From Arthrobacter sp. (GTDB taxonomy: Bacteria; Actinomycetota; Actinomycetes; Actinomycetales; Micrococcaceae), in assembly GCA_030146405.1 (NCBI GenBank), contig JASLBS010000056.1, positions 1 through 25,255 on the forward strand: a DNA stretch of 25,255 nt, read 5' to 3'. The notes under the pieces are model-generated. The model saw only the letters and a list, made by a program, of their open reading frames with translations, was not told the origin of the DNA and did no database searches. Numbering within the stretch: the first letter of the stretch is position 1; every line of letters starts with the position of its first letter. A program made the translations under genes and the position numbers. Below are positions 13,577 through 21,800 of this stretch, piece after piece.

Positions 13577-14676
13577 CCGGGACAGGGACGAAGGCCGCGA
13601 CCGGAGTGCGTCTCGCGGACCTGACCACCACGCGCGTCGGCGGCCCGGCGGGTCTCCTCGTGGAGGCCTCCACCGAGCAGGAGATCATCGATGCCGTGCG
13701 CGCCGCGGACGAGGCAGGCCAACCGCTGCTGATCGTCAGCGGCGGTTCGAACCTGCTGATCGGGGATGAGGGCTTCGACGGCACGGTGGTCCGCATCACC
13801 TCCACCGGGTTCACGGTCGACGACGACGACGCGACGTGCGGCGGCGTGATGGTCCGGGTGCAGGCGGGGCAGGACTGGGACGAACTGGTGGAGTACACGG
13901 TGCTCCACGCCTTCTCGGGGCTCGAGGCACTCTCCGGCATCCCGGGTTCCACCGGTGCCACCCCGGTGCAGAACGTGGGGGCCTACGGGTCCGACGTCTC
14001 ACAGACGATCGCGACGGTGCGGACGTACGACCGCGAGACCGGCAGCATCAAGAGCTTCACGAACTTCGAGCTGAGGTTCGGGTACCGGGACTCCCTGCTC
14101 AAGCGCACCACCGTCAACGGTGCGCCGCGCTACATCGTGCTGACGGTCGAGTTCCAGCTGGGGCTCGGGCGCATGGGCACACCGGTGAAGTACGCCGAAC
14201 TGGCCAGGAAGCTCGGCATCGAGGTGGGAGCGCGGACCTACGCCAATGACGTCCGCCGTGCTGTGTTGTCGCTGCGCGCCGGCAAGGGCATGGTGCTCGA
14301 TGCCCCCGATCCGGACACCTGGAGCACCGGTTCCTTCTTCACCAACCCGATCGTGACGCAGGACGTCGCGGCCGCTCTCCCGGAGGACGCGCCGCGGTAC
14401 CCGTCCGGGCCGGACGGGCAGGTCAAGCTCAGTGCGGCCTGGCTGATCGAACATGCCGGATTCTCGAAGGGCTTCGGCTTGTCGGGGGATGCCGGGAGCG
14501 CGGAGGCCGGTGGCAGGGCGGCACTGTCCACCAAGCACACGCTCGCGCTGACCAATCGGGGCGGGGCCACCACCGCGGATCTCCTGGCTGTCGCCCGCCT
14601 GGTGCGCGCCGGGGTCGAGAGTGCCTTCGGTATCCGCCTCGAGCCGGAGCCGCTGCTCATCAACTGCGCCCTCTAG
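13573..14676 (+). CDS. murB: UDP-N-acetylmuramate dehydrogenase (UDP-N-acetylenolpyruvoylglucosamine reductase)
   Basis: A 367-residue FAD enzyme that reduces UDP-GlcNAc-enolpyruvate to UDP-MurNAc with NADPH, the second committed step of peptidoglycan synthesis. The FAD-binding domain has TTTRVGGPAG, then LLIVSGGSNLLIGDEGFDG and LSGIPGSTGATPVQNVGAYG. GYRDS follows; the catalytic serine is in STGSFFTNPIV and the late acid in RLEPEPLLINC. The length and the YRDS element suggest the E. coli-like long class (type I). Translation starts at GTG 13573 inside the hadB-like stop (4-bp overlap), with no separate promoter. A convergent hairpin follows at 14684. Confidence 0.96.
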   Translation: MTGTGTKAATGVRLADLTTTRVGGPAGLLVEASTEQEIIDAVRAADEAGQPLLIVSGGSNLLIGDEGFDGTVVRITSTGFTVDDDDATCGGVMVRVQAGQDWDELVEYTVLHAFSGLEALSGIPGSTGATPVQNVGAYGSDVSQTIATVRTYDRETGSIKSFTNFELRFGYRDSLLKRTTVNGAPRYIVLTVEFQLGLGRMGTPVKYAELARKLGIEVGARTYANDVRRAVLSLRAGKGMVLDAPDPDTWSTGSFFTNPIVTQDVAAALPEDAPRYPSGPDGQVKLSAAWLIEHAGFSKGFGLSGDAGSAEAGGRAALSTKHTLALTNRGGATTADLLAVARLVRAGVESAFGIRLEPEPLLINCAL

Positions 14677-14683
14677 GCAGGGT

Positions 14684-14706
14684 GCCCGGAGGGACCTCCT
14701 CCGGGC
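14684..14706. terminator. Convergent hairpin terminator between murB and the minus-strand gene
   Basis: GCCCGGAG (14684-14691) pairs with CTCCGGGC (14699-14706) around a 7-nt loop. It occupies the 34-nt gap between the convergent stops at 14676 and 14711, so it can serve both transcripts. There is no T tract on either strand. Confidence 0.7.
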
Positions 14707-14710
14707 CTCG

Positions 14711-15139
14711 CTACGGGACAGGAGATCTGCGGGCCTGTTCCGCGGCCGCCCGCGTCAGCACCACGTCGCCCCAACTGTCCTCGCGGCGCACGAGCTGACG
14801 CGAGCACAACCACTGCGCCAGGCGGGACGCCACGCTGATCTGGGCAAGCCGGTCGTGGAAGTCCGGCAGGAGGTTGGTCGGGGCCAGGAAATCCGGGAGG
14901 GCGTGCAGGAGCTGGCGGGCGCCCATGACGGCGGCGTACGGGGCGTCCGGGGTGAACTGACGCTCGAGGCCGACCAGGTCCTGATCCGCGGAGTTCAGCC
15001 GCGCCACCCCGCCGACCTCGAGATGGGCCCTGAGATGGTGCTGGACCCGCTCGTACCGCAGCAGGCTCTCCGGATGCCGCGCATGGGAGCTCGAGGCGAA
15101 GAAGCGCCTGAGAACGGTGTCTGCGTTGACGGGATCCAT
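14711..15139 (-). CDS. Hypothetical protein, 142 residues
   Basis: I do not assign a family. The protein is soluble with no signal peptide and reads as mostly helical. It opens MDPVNADTVLRRFFASSSHA, then ESLLRYERVQHHLRAHLEV, an N-terminus I associate with uncharacterised Micrococcaceae proteins. Later segments include APYAAVMGARQLLHALPDFL and WLCSRQLVRREDSWGDVVL, ending in a short basic tail. No catalytic motif or cysteine cluster is seen. The ATG at 15139 has AGGATGAG upstream. It is convergent with murB across a shared hairpin and divergent from the PAS-ANTAR gene. Reading frame, codon bias and the ribosome binding site support a real gene. Confidence 0.7.
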   Translation of the reverse strand: MDPVNADTVLRRFFASSSHARHPESLLRYERVQHHLRAHLEVGGVARLNSADQDLVGLERQFTPDAPYAAVMGARQLLHALPDFLAPTNLLPDFHDRLAQISVASRLAQWLCSRQLVRREDSWGDVVLTRAAAEQARRSPVP

Positions 15140-15223
15140 GCGCTCATCCTGCCGCCGTCCACCGACCTTTTACCCGACCCGCCGTGAGCGCAGGGTGCAC
15201 CAGCAGAATGTCCGCAGGACTGG

Positions 15224-15243
15224 GTACGATCTGATGTTCGTAC
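15224..15243 (+). promoter_or_regulatory. Candidate promoter and overlapping palindrome for the PAS-ANTAR gene
   Basis: TACGAT at 15225-15230 fits TAnnnT and would give a leader of about 65 nt. It is covered by an inverted repeat, GTACGA (15224-15229) with TCGTAC (15238-15243) and an 8-nt spacer, positioned over the -10 box and start site where a repressor would bind. No -35 box is visible. Confidence 0.4.
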
Positions 15244-15301
15244 GACTGCACCCGGCTCGCCCGGCTCGGTGCGGGAAGCGGTCCGGGCGAGGAGGAACGG
15301 A

Positions 15302-16099
15302 ATGACGGAACAGCTGCGCAGGGAGGATGATCCCCGGACCGGGGCTGCCGCATTGCTCCGGGCGAGCGTCTTCGAATCGACCACCGTGGGCTACTCCCTG
15401 ATGGACACGCGGTTCGTCATCCTCGATGTCAATACGGTGTTCGCGGAGGGAACCGGTATGACACGCGACGAGCTGGTCGGCCGGCAGGCCTTCGACCTGT
15501 TCCCCGAGAACCCGCTGCAGTCCGACGATGCGCCGGCGCACGCGATGCGTCGTTCCCTCGATCGGGTGCTCGCCACCAAGCAGCGTGACAGCATGCACAT
15601 CCATCGCTACGACATACCCCACCCCACCGAGGAGGGTACGTTCCTCGAGCGCTACTGGAGTCCGGTCAACATCCCCGTGCTCGACGATGACGGCGAACTG
15701 GTTGCCATCCTGCAGCAGGTGGAGGACGTGACGGATTACCGTGACGATCTCGTCAAGGTGCTCGGCTACCTGCAGGAGGTGCCGGCCGGGAGTTCCGCCG
15801 AGACCTCGCGCCGGTTCACGAACTACGCCGCGACGGCCATGGCGCATTCCAGCCTCTACCACTCCGCGCGGCGGGAGGTGGAGCAGCTGCAGGAGGCGTT
15901 GACCTCCCGCGGGGTCATCGACCAGGCCAAGGGGATCCTCATGGCCCGGCATCGCTGCAGCAGCGACGAGGCGTTCTCCCGCCTGAAGCAGATGTCCAAT
16001 GACAGCAACGTGCGGCTCCGTGACGTCGCATCGGCACTGATCTACCAGACCGCTGCGCCCAGCGGTCGCCGTACCGAGCGGGAGGCCCCGCAGTCCTAG
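15302..16099 (+). CDS. PAS-ANTAR regulator (putative RNA-binding antiterminator)
   Basis: A 265-residue cytoplasmic regulator. A PAS sensor domain occupies about 20-140 (GYSLMDTRFVILDVNTVFAE, then GRQAFDLFPENP, and IPVLDDDGELVAILQQVEDV before DYRDDLVK). An ANTAR domain follows at about 190-245 (GVIDQAKGILMARHRCSSDE, then AFSRLKQMSNDSNVRL). ANTAR domains bind paired hairpins in nascent mRNA and prevent termination; the PAS would control this by ligand, redox or light. The family is expanded in Arthrobacter and Streptomyces and its signals are mostly unknown. ATG 15302 has GAGGAGG 7 nt upstream; an in-frame GTG at 15269 lacks one. Its stop codon overlaps the stop of asd on the other strand (CTAG, 16096-16099), leaving no space for a terminator. 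Confidence 0.93.
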   Translation: MTEQLRREDDPRTGAAALLRASVFESTTVGYSLMDTRFVILDVNTVFAEGTGMTRDELVGRQAFDLFPENPLQSDDAPAHAMRRSLDRVLATKQRDSMHIHRYDIPHPTEEGTFLERYWSPVNIPVLDDDGELVAILQQVEDVTDYRDDLVKVLGYLQEVPAGSSAETSRRFTNYAATAMAHSSLYHSARREVEQLQEALTSRGVIDQAKGILMARHRCSSDEAFSRLKQMSNDSNVRLRDVASALIYQTAAPSGRRTEREAPQS

Positions 16100-17232
16100 A
16101 GGTTGCCGGTCGCGATCATCAGCGCCCGGCGCAGCGGCTCCGCCGCTCCCCAGAGCAACTGGTCGCCCACGGTGAAGGCACTGATGTACTCGGGGCCCAT
16201 CTCGAGTTTGCGGATCCGGCCCACCGGTACCTGCAGCGATCCGGTGGCCGCCACCGGGGTCAGCCCGGCAAGGGTGGCCTCCTTCGTGTTCGGGATCACG
16301 CGTACCCAGTCGTTGTCCGCTGCCATGATCGACTCGATCTCGCTGACGGGCAGGTCCTGGGTCAGCTTGAGGGTCAGTGCCTGGGAGTGCGAGCGCATGG
16401 CACCGACGCGGACGCACAGTCCGTCGAAGGGGATGCGGGTCTCGGTGCCGAGGATCTTGTTCGTCTCGGCTCCGGCCTTCCACTCCTCCCGGGACTGCCC
16501 GTTCCCGAGGTCGGCATCGATCCACGGGATCACCGAACCGGCCAGGGGTACTCCGAAGTGGGTTGCCTCGAGGCTCGGGTGGCGCTGTTTGGTGAGGATC
16601 GCGCGGTCGATGTCGAGGATCGCCGAGGCAGGGTCGTCCAGGTTGACCGCCACGCTGCTGTGCAGCGCCCCGAACTGGTTCAGGAGCTCGCGCATGTGCC
16701 GTGCTCCACCGCCCGAGGCCGCCTGATAGGTCATCGAGGTGCCCCACTCCACGAGACCGTTGCGGAAGAGTCCACCCAGGCCCATGAGCATGCAGGAGAT
16801 GGTGCAGTTGCCGCCGATGAAGTCCCGGACGCCACGGGCGAGCCCTGCGTCGATGGCAGCGCGGTTGATCGGGTCCAGGACGATGATGCTGTCCGACTCC
16901 ATGCGCAGGGTGGACGCGGCGTCGAGCCACAGGCCTCTCCAGCCGGCATCCCGGAGCTTCGGGTAGACCTCCGCGGTGTAGTCCCCGCCCTGCGCCGTCA
17001 CGATGATCGGGAGCTTCGCGAGCGTGTCCACGTCGTAGGCGTCCTGGAGTGCGCCGGCCCCGTCGGCGAACGCCGGCGCGTCACCACCTGCAGCCGATGT
17101 AGAGAAGAACACGGGGTCGACCCGGGCGAAGTCGCCCTCCTCCTGGAGGCGCTGCATGAGGACCGACCCCACCATGCCGCGCCATCCCACGAAGCCGACG
17201 GATGGCAGGGCGGAGGTCTCGGGTGCTGTCAT
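16096..17232 (-). CDS. asd: Aspartate-semialdehyde dehydrogenase
   Basis: A 378-residue NADPH-dependent enzyme that converts aspartyl phosphate to aspartate-semialdehyde, the branch point to diaminopimelate/lysine, threonine and methionine. The N-terminus SVGFVGWRGMVGSVLMQRL is the nucleotide-binding loop, and the catalytic cysteine is Cys143 in GGNCTISCMLMGLGGL. GTSMTYQAASGGGARHMREL, VRVGAMRSHSQALTL and SAFTVGDQLLWGAAEPLRR are also visible. The WRGMVGSVLMQR opening and length match the E. coli-type enzyme (about 370 residues), not the shorter GATGxVG type of most actinobacteria. I take ATG 17232 over GTG 17238 because TAAACT ends 7 nt before it. The gene lies 64 nt after folA on the same strand. 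The lysT-type partner ask is not in the window. Confidence 0.95.
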   Translation of the reverse strand: MTAPETSALPSVGFVGWRGMVGSVLMQRLQEEGDFARVDPVFFSTSAAGGDAPAFADGAGALQDAYDVDTLAKLPIIVTAQGGDYTAEVYPKLRDAGWRGLWLDAASTLRMESDSIIVLDPINRAAIDAGLARGVRDFIGGNCTISCMLMGLGGLFRNGLVEWGTSMTYQAASGGGARHMRELLNQFGALHSSVAVNLDDPASAILDIDRAILTKQRHPSLEATHFGVPLAGSVIPWIDADLGNGQSREEWKAGAETNKILGTETRIPFDGLCVRVGAMRSHSQALTLKLTQDLPVSEIESIMAADNDWVRVIPNTKEATLAGLTPVAATGSLQVPVGRIRKLEMGPEYISAFTVGDQLLWGAAEPLRRALMIATGNL

Positions 17233-17239
17233 GCCCACC

Positions 17240-17245
17240 AGTTTA
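17240..17245 (-). promoter_or_regulatory. -10 box, probable leaderless promoter of asd
   Basis: On the minus strand 17245-17240 reads TAAACT, followed by 7 nt (GGTGGGC) and the ATG at 17232. The spacing suggests transcription starts at the start codon, independently of the thyA-folA operon upstream. Confidence 0.55.
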
Positions 17246-17296
17246 GGCGGGTGAGGGCGGAGGAGCTGCTTTATGACCGGAGGGTGCCGGGCGGGA

Positions 17297-17860
17297 TCAG
17301 CCCTGCTTGATCCAGAGACTGATGCGGTACCGGGTTCCGTTGGAGGACTCCAGCCAGCCCGTCTCGGGGGTCAGCGCCGCGAGCGCCCACTCGGTACCGA
17401 GTGGAGGGGCGAGGGTGTCGCCTTCCGCGGGTGTCTCGATGACGGTGACCAGCGCCGCGTTCGCGTGCGGCATGGCGTCCGCGTACACGCGGCCACCACC
17501 GATGACCCAGATCTCCTCGGCGCCCGGGCTGGTGCGTGCGATCTCGAGGGCTGCGTCGAGCGAATCGACCACGACAGCACCCGGAACCTCCGTCATGGAG
17601 CCCGAGATGACGATGTTGGTGCGGTCGGGCAGGGGCCGGAAGCGCTCCGGGAAGGATTCCCAGGTGCGGCGGCCCATGATCACGGGGTGGCCGGCGGTGG
17701 TCGCCTTGAAGTGCGCCATGTCCTCCGGCACGTGCCAGGGGATGCTGCCGTCCTTCCCGATCACGCCGTCCTCGGTCTGCGCCCAGATCAGGCCGATCAC
17801 GGGGCGGGAACCGACCGCATCGGGGACGCTCAGCGTTCTTGGCGTGGGCACCGTGCTCAT
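17297..17860 (-). CDS. folA: Dihydrofolate reductase
   Basis: A 187-residue NADPH-dependent reductase that regenerates tetrahydrofolate from the dihydrofolate released by ThyA. Visible family features are VIGLIWAQTEDGVIGKDGSI, then PWHVPEDMAHFKATTAGHPV (with the acidic active-site residue of PEDM), IMGRRTWESFP and NIVISG. EEIWVIGGGRVYADAMPHA supplies the NADP-binding GG pair. The N-terminus carries about 18 residues more than E. coli FolA. Its ATG (17860) overlaps the thyA stop by 4 bp (ATGA), so the two are translationally coupled and the substrate cycle is encoded in one transcript. Confidence 0.96.
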   Translation of the reverse strand: MSTVPTPRTLSVPDAVGSRPVIGLIWAQTEDGVIGKDGSIPWHVPEDMAHFKATTAGHPVIMGRRTWESFPERFRPLPDRTNIVISGSMTEVPGAVVVDSLDAALEIARTSPGAEEIWVIGGGRVYADAMPHANAALVTVIETPAEGDTLAPPLGTEWALAALTPETGWLESSNGTRYRISLWIKQG

Positions 17861-18684
17861 ACCGCCACCGGCGCCTTGATGGTGGGGTGGTGCTGGTAGT
17901 CGATCACGTCGAAGTCCTCCAGGGTGTAGTCGGAGATGCTCCCGGGCTTCCGCGTCAGCTCGATCCGGGGGTACGGGAAGGGCTCGCGGGAGAGTTGCTC
18001 GGTCACCTGCTCCAGGTGGTTGTCGTAGACGTGGACGTCACCCCCGGTCCAGATGAACTCCCCGGGCTCGAGCCCGGTCTGCTGCGCCACCATGAGGGTC
18101 AGCAGTGCGTAGGACGCGATGTTGAAGGGGACGCCGAGGAAGGTGTCGGCCGAGCGCTGGTACAGCTGGCAGGAGAGCTTCCCGGGGCCGCCGTCGAGTC
18201 CGGGGGTCACGTAGAACTGGAAGAACACGTGGCAGGGCGGCAACGCCATGTCGGAGATCTCGGCGACGTTCCACGCGGAGACGAGGTGCCGGCGGGAATC
18301 CGGATCGGTCTTCAAGGCCTCGACCACCTGGGCGATCTGGTCGATGTGCCCGCCGTCGGGCGTGGGCCACGAACGCCACTGGACGCCGTAGACCGGGCCG
18401 AGCTCGCCGTCGTCGTCCGCCCACTCATTCCAGATGGACACGCCCCGCTCCTGCAGCCAGCGGACGTTCGAGTCACCGCGGAGGAACCAGAGCAGCTCGA
18501 GCGCCACGGACTTGAAGTGCACGCGTTTGGTGGTGATCAGGGGGAAGGACTCGCTCAGGTCGAACCGCATTTGCCGGCCGAACACGCTGCGGGTCCCGGT
18601 GCCCGTGCGGTCGCTCTTCGTCACGCCGTTGGCCATGACGTCGCGCAGCAGGTCTTCGTACGGGGTGGGGATGGAAGTGCTCAC
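17857..18684 (-). CDS. thyA: Thymidylate synthase
   Basis: A 275-residue enzyme that methylates dUMP to dTMP using methylene-tetrahydrofolate. The nucleophile Cys151 is in ALPPCHVFFQFYV, the phosphate-binding arginines are in DPDSRRHLVSAWN, and DRTGTGTRSVFG, TTKRVHFKSVALELLWFLRG and FNIASYALLTLM are all intact. GGDVHVYDNHLEQ and a normal C-terminus (HPTIKAPVAV) close it. The start is GTG 18684; there is no ribosome binding site, but TAGACT ends 6 nt upstream, so translation is probably leaderless. It is the first gene of thyA-folA and is divergent from the NRPS-like gene across about 125 nt. Confidence 0.97.
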   Translation of the reverse strand: MSTSIPTPYEDLLRDVMANGVTKSDRTGTGTRSVFGRQMRFDLSESFPLITTKRVHFKSVALELLWFLRGDSNVRWLQERGVSIWNEWADDDGELGPVYGVQWRSWPTPDGGHIDQIAQVVEALKTDPDSRRHLVSAWNVAEISDMALPPCHVFFQFYVTPGLDGGPGKLSCQLYQRSADTFLGVPFNIASYALLTLMVAQQTGLEPGEFIWTGGDVHVYDNHLEQVTEQLSREPFPYPRIELTRKPGSISDYTLEDFDVIDYQHHPTIKAPVAV

Positions 18685-18690
18685 GCAGCC

Positions 18691-18696
18691 AGTCTA
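18691..18696 (-). promoter_or_regulatory. -10 box, probable leaderless promoter of thyA-folA
   Basis: On the minus strand 18696-18691 reads TAGACT, followed by GGCTGC and the GTG at 18684. The 6-nt spacing and the absence of a ribosome binding site point to transcription starting at the start codon. It is divergent from TAGAAT at 18726. Confidence 0.6.
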
Positions 18697-18725
18697 GGAC
18701 GACGGGCCCGTGCCGGGGCCGCCGG

Positions 18726-18731
18726 TAGAAT
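18726..18731 (+). promoter_or_regulatory. Candidate -10 box for the NRPS-like gene
   Basis: TAGAAT at 18726-18731 fits TAnnnT and gives a leader of about 70 nt before the GTG at 18810. No -35 box is recognisable. It lies about 30 nt from the divergent thyA -10 box, so the two promoters could interfere or share a regulator. Confidence 0.5.
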
Positions 18732-18758
18732 GATGCGTCGGGGGAGTGGACCTGCGGC

Positions 18759-18784
18759 AACGGGAGCGGTTATCACCTCCCGTT
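18759..18784 (+). promoter_or_regulatory. Leader hairpin before the NRPS-like gene
   Basis: AACGGGAG (18759-18766) pairs perfectly with CTCCCGTT (18777-18784) around a 10-nt loop, within the predicted leader. It lies 25 nt before the start. The ribosome binding site behind it is weak (GAAAG, 18796-18800). The hairpin could attenuate, be a protein site or stabilise the message; no T tract follows it. Confidence 0.45.
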
Positions 18785-18809
18785 CACCTTCCTTCGAAAG
18801 ACTCCAGCC

Positions 18810-21800
18810 GTGACCGAATCCTCGTCCGAGCCAGCCGGTAGCGCTGTCGACCACGTCCCCCGTGCCGCGCAGCTGGTCGCGTCCGGCCGCGCCCCGGCCC
18901 CCCGCACGCTCCTCGACATCCTGCGGGCCACCGCGGCAACGCACCCGGATGCCTCGGCGCTCGACGACGGCACGGAGGCTCTGAGCTACACGGAGATCCT
19001 CGCCGAGGCGGAGGGCTTCGCGGGTGTCCTGCACGACGCCGGGGTGCGTCGCGGAGACACCGTGGGCGTGCGCATCCCCTCCGGGACCAACGAGCTGTAC
19101 ATCGCGATCCTCGGGATACTGGCGGCCGGCGCGGCCTATGTGCCCGTGGACGCCGACGATCCCGATGAGCGCGCCCGCGTGGTGTTCGCGGAGTCCGGAG
19201 TCGCCGTGACGGTGGGGCAGAACCTGGTGCTCGGTGACGGGGCCACCGTTCGGGGAGCGGCCGTGCGGCACGGCGGCGGTCCCACGCCGGAGGACGACGC
19301 CTGGATCATCTTCACCTCCGGATCCACGGGCACGCCCAAGGGAGTGGCCGTCACCCACCGCTCCGCCGCGGCCTTCGTGGACGCGGAGGCACGCCTCTTC
19401 CTGCAGGGCGATCCGATCGGCCCGGCCGACCGCGTGCTCGCCGGACTGTCGGTGGCCTTCGACGCCTCCTGTGAGGAGATGTGGCTGGCATGGCGGAACG
19501 GCGCCTGCCTCGTCCCGGCTCCCCGGGCACTCGTGCGCACCGGCATGGACCTCGGGCCGTGGCTGATCGCCCGCGGTATCACCGTGGTGTCCACGGTGCC
19601 CACGCTCGCGGCCCTCTGGCCGGCGGACTCGCTCGAGAACGTCCGGCTGCTGATCTTCGGCGGGGAGGCCTGTCCGCCAGAGCTCGGGCAGCGCCTGGCG
19701 GTGGCCGACCGCGAGGTGTGGAACACCTACGGCCCCACGGAGGCCACCGTCGTCGCCTGTGCCGCCCGTCTCGGCGGTGAGGGGCCCGTGCGCATCGGGT
19801 TACCCCTGGACGGATGGGACCTCGCCGTGGTCGATGAGGCCGGGATGCCCGTGCCGGAGGGCGCCACCGGTGAGCTGATCATCGGGGGCGTGGGGCTCGC
19901 CCGCTACCTGGACCCTGCCAAGGACGCCGAGAAGTACGCGCCGATGCCCACCCTCGGCTGGGACCGCGCCTACCGCTCGGGAGACCTGGTGCGCCTCGAG
20001 TCGGCCGGACTGGTCTTCGGCGGGCGCGCCGACGACCAGGTGAAACTCGGGGGCCGTCGGATCGAACTCGGGGAGGTCGACGCCGCCCTCCAGTCCCTGC
20101 CGGGCGTGGCCGGTGCCGCAGCCGCGGTGCAGACCACGCCCACGGGCAATCAGCTGCTCGTGGGGTATCTGGTTCCCGCCGAGGGTGAGCCGGATCTCGC
20201 CGGGCTGCGGGCCGTCCTCGCCGAACGGCTCCCGGCGGCCCTCGTGCCGCTGCTGACCCTGACCGACTTCCTCCCCACCAAGACCAGCGGCAAGGTGGAC
20301 CGCACTGCGCTGCCGTGGCCGCTCGCCGGAGCGGGTGACTCCACCGGTGAGATCGAGGACCTCGACCCGCGCGTCCAGTGGATCGCCGATCAGTGGGCCG
20401 CGGTGCTCGGAACGGTCCCCGCCGACGAGGACGCCGACTTCTTCCTCCACGGCGGAGGCTCCCTCGCCGCCGCCCGGCTCGTCTCCCTGATCCGGGCGCG
20501 GTACCCGATCATCACCGTCGCGGACATCTATGCGCACCCACGGCTCGGCGCCCTCGCAGCCTTCGCGGCGAGCACGGGCGACGGCGGTGAGCAGCCGGAC
20601 GTCCCGGAGCGTGCCGTCCGCCGCACCGCACGGAAGTCGCAGGTCTTCCAGACCATCATGGGCATCCCGCTCCAGTTCCTCGCCGGCATGCGCTGGCTCA
20701 CGTACGCGATGATCGCCACCAACGTCCTCGCCGGACTGGGCGTCCTCACCGCCGCGCCGACGCTGTCCTGGTGGTGGGTCGCGGGGTCCTGGGTCGTCTT
20801 CGTGAGTCCCTTCGGGCGCATGGCGCTCTCCGTCGCCGCGGCGCGGATCCTCCTGCGCCGCGTGCAACCAGGGGTGTACCCGAGATCCGGGAAGGTGCAC
20901 CTGCGCCTCTGGCTCGCGGAGCAGATCTCGGACAGTGTCGGAGCCGTCAGCCTCGCGAGCGCTGCCTGGGTACCGGTGTACGCGAGGGCGCTCGGCGCGC
21001 GCATCGGGCCCGACGTCGCCCTCCACTCCGTTCCGCCGGTGACGGGTTTCCTGACGCTCGGGGCTGGAGCCGCCGTGGAACCGGAGGTGGACCTGTCGGG
21101 GTGGTGGATCGACGGCGACCGCGTCCATATCGGTGCCATCGACATCGGAGCGGGAGCCGTCATCGGCGCGCGCAGCACCCTCATGCCCGGCGCGAGGATC
21201 GGTTCCGGCGCGGAGGTGGCGCCCGGTTCCGCGGTGCAGGGCAAAGTCAGGCCGGGCCTGCTCTTCTCCGGTTCCCCCGCGACGCGCGCGGGCAGGGCCA
21301 AACAGGACTGGCCCGATCCTCCGGCCCCGCGCTCGCCGCGGCAGGCCCGGTTGTCCTTCCTCGCGTTCGCCGGGGCATCGGGTGCGCTGGCGCTCATCCC
21401 TTTCGTTGCCGCCGTCGTCGCCGCCCTGCCCGTGGTGGCCGCGCTGCGCGGAGCTCCGTCGCTCTCTGCCGCCTGGCCGGTCCTGGTGGGCCCGGTGGTG
21501 CTCGCCGCGACCCTCTGGTTCGTGGTCAATGCGGTCCTCGTCCTCGGGACCGTGCGGCTGCTCGGTGTGGGGCTGCGCGAGGGGTACTACCCGGCGCGCA
21601 GTCGTATCGGCTGGCAGATCTGGGCCACGGAGCGCACGCTCGACATGGCGCGCGATCTCCTCTTCCCGCTCTACGCGAGCCTCCTCACCCCCGTGTGGCT
21701 CCGGCTCCTCGGCGCCCGCGTGGGCCGGAACGTCGAGGCCTCGACGGTGCTCCTCATCCCCAAGATGACCACGATCGGCGAGGGCGCCTTCCTCGCCGAC

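Noticed and set aside
15170..16930. A 586-codon open frame on the minus strand spanning the PAS-ANTAR and asd genes
   Set aside because: It is a shadow in high-GC DNA: low-complexity Arg/Gly/Pro/His-rich translation, no domain, and it overlaps two well-supported genes.
19800..21128. A 442-codon minus-strand frame inside the NRPS-like gene
   Set aside because: It has no motif and lies wholly opposite conserved adenylation and carrier motifs.
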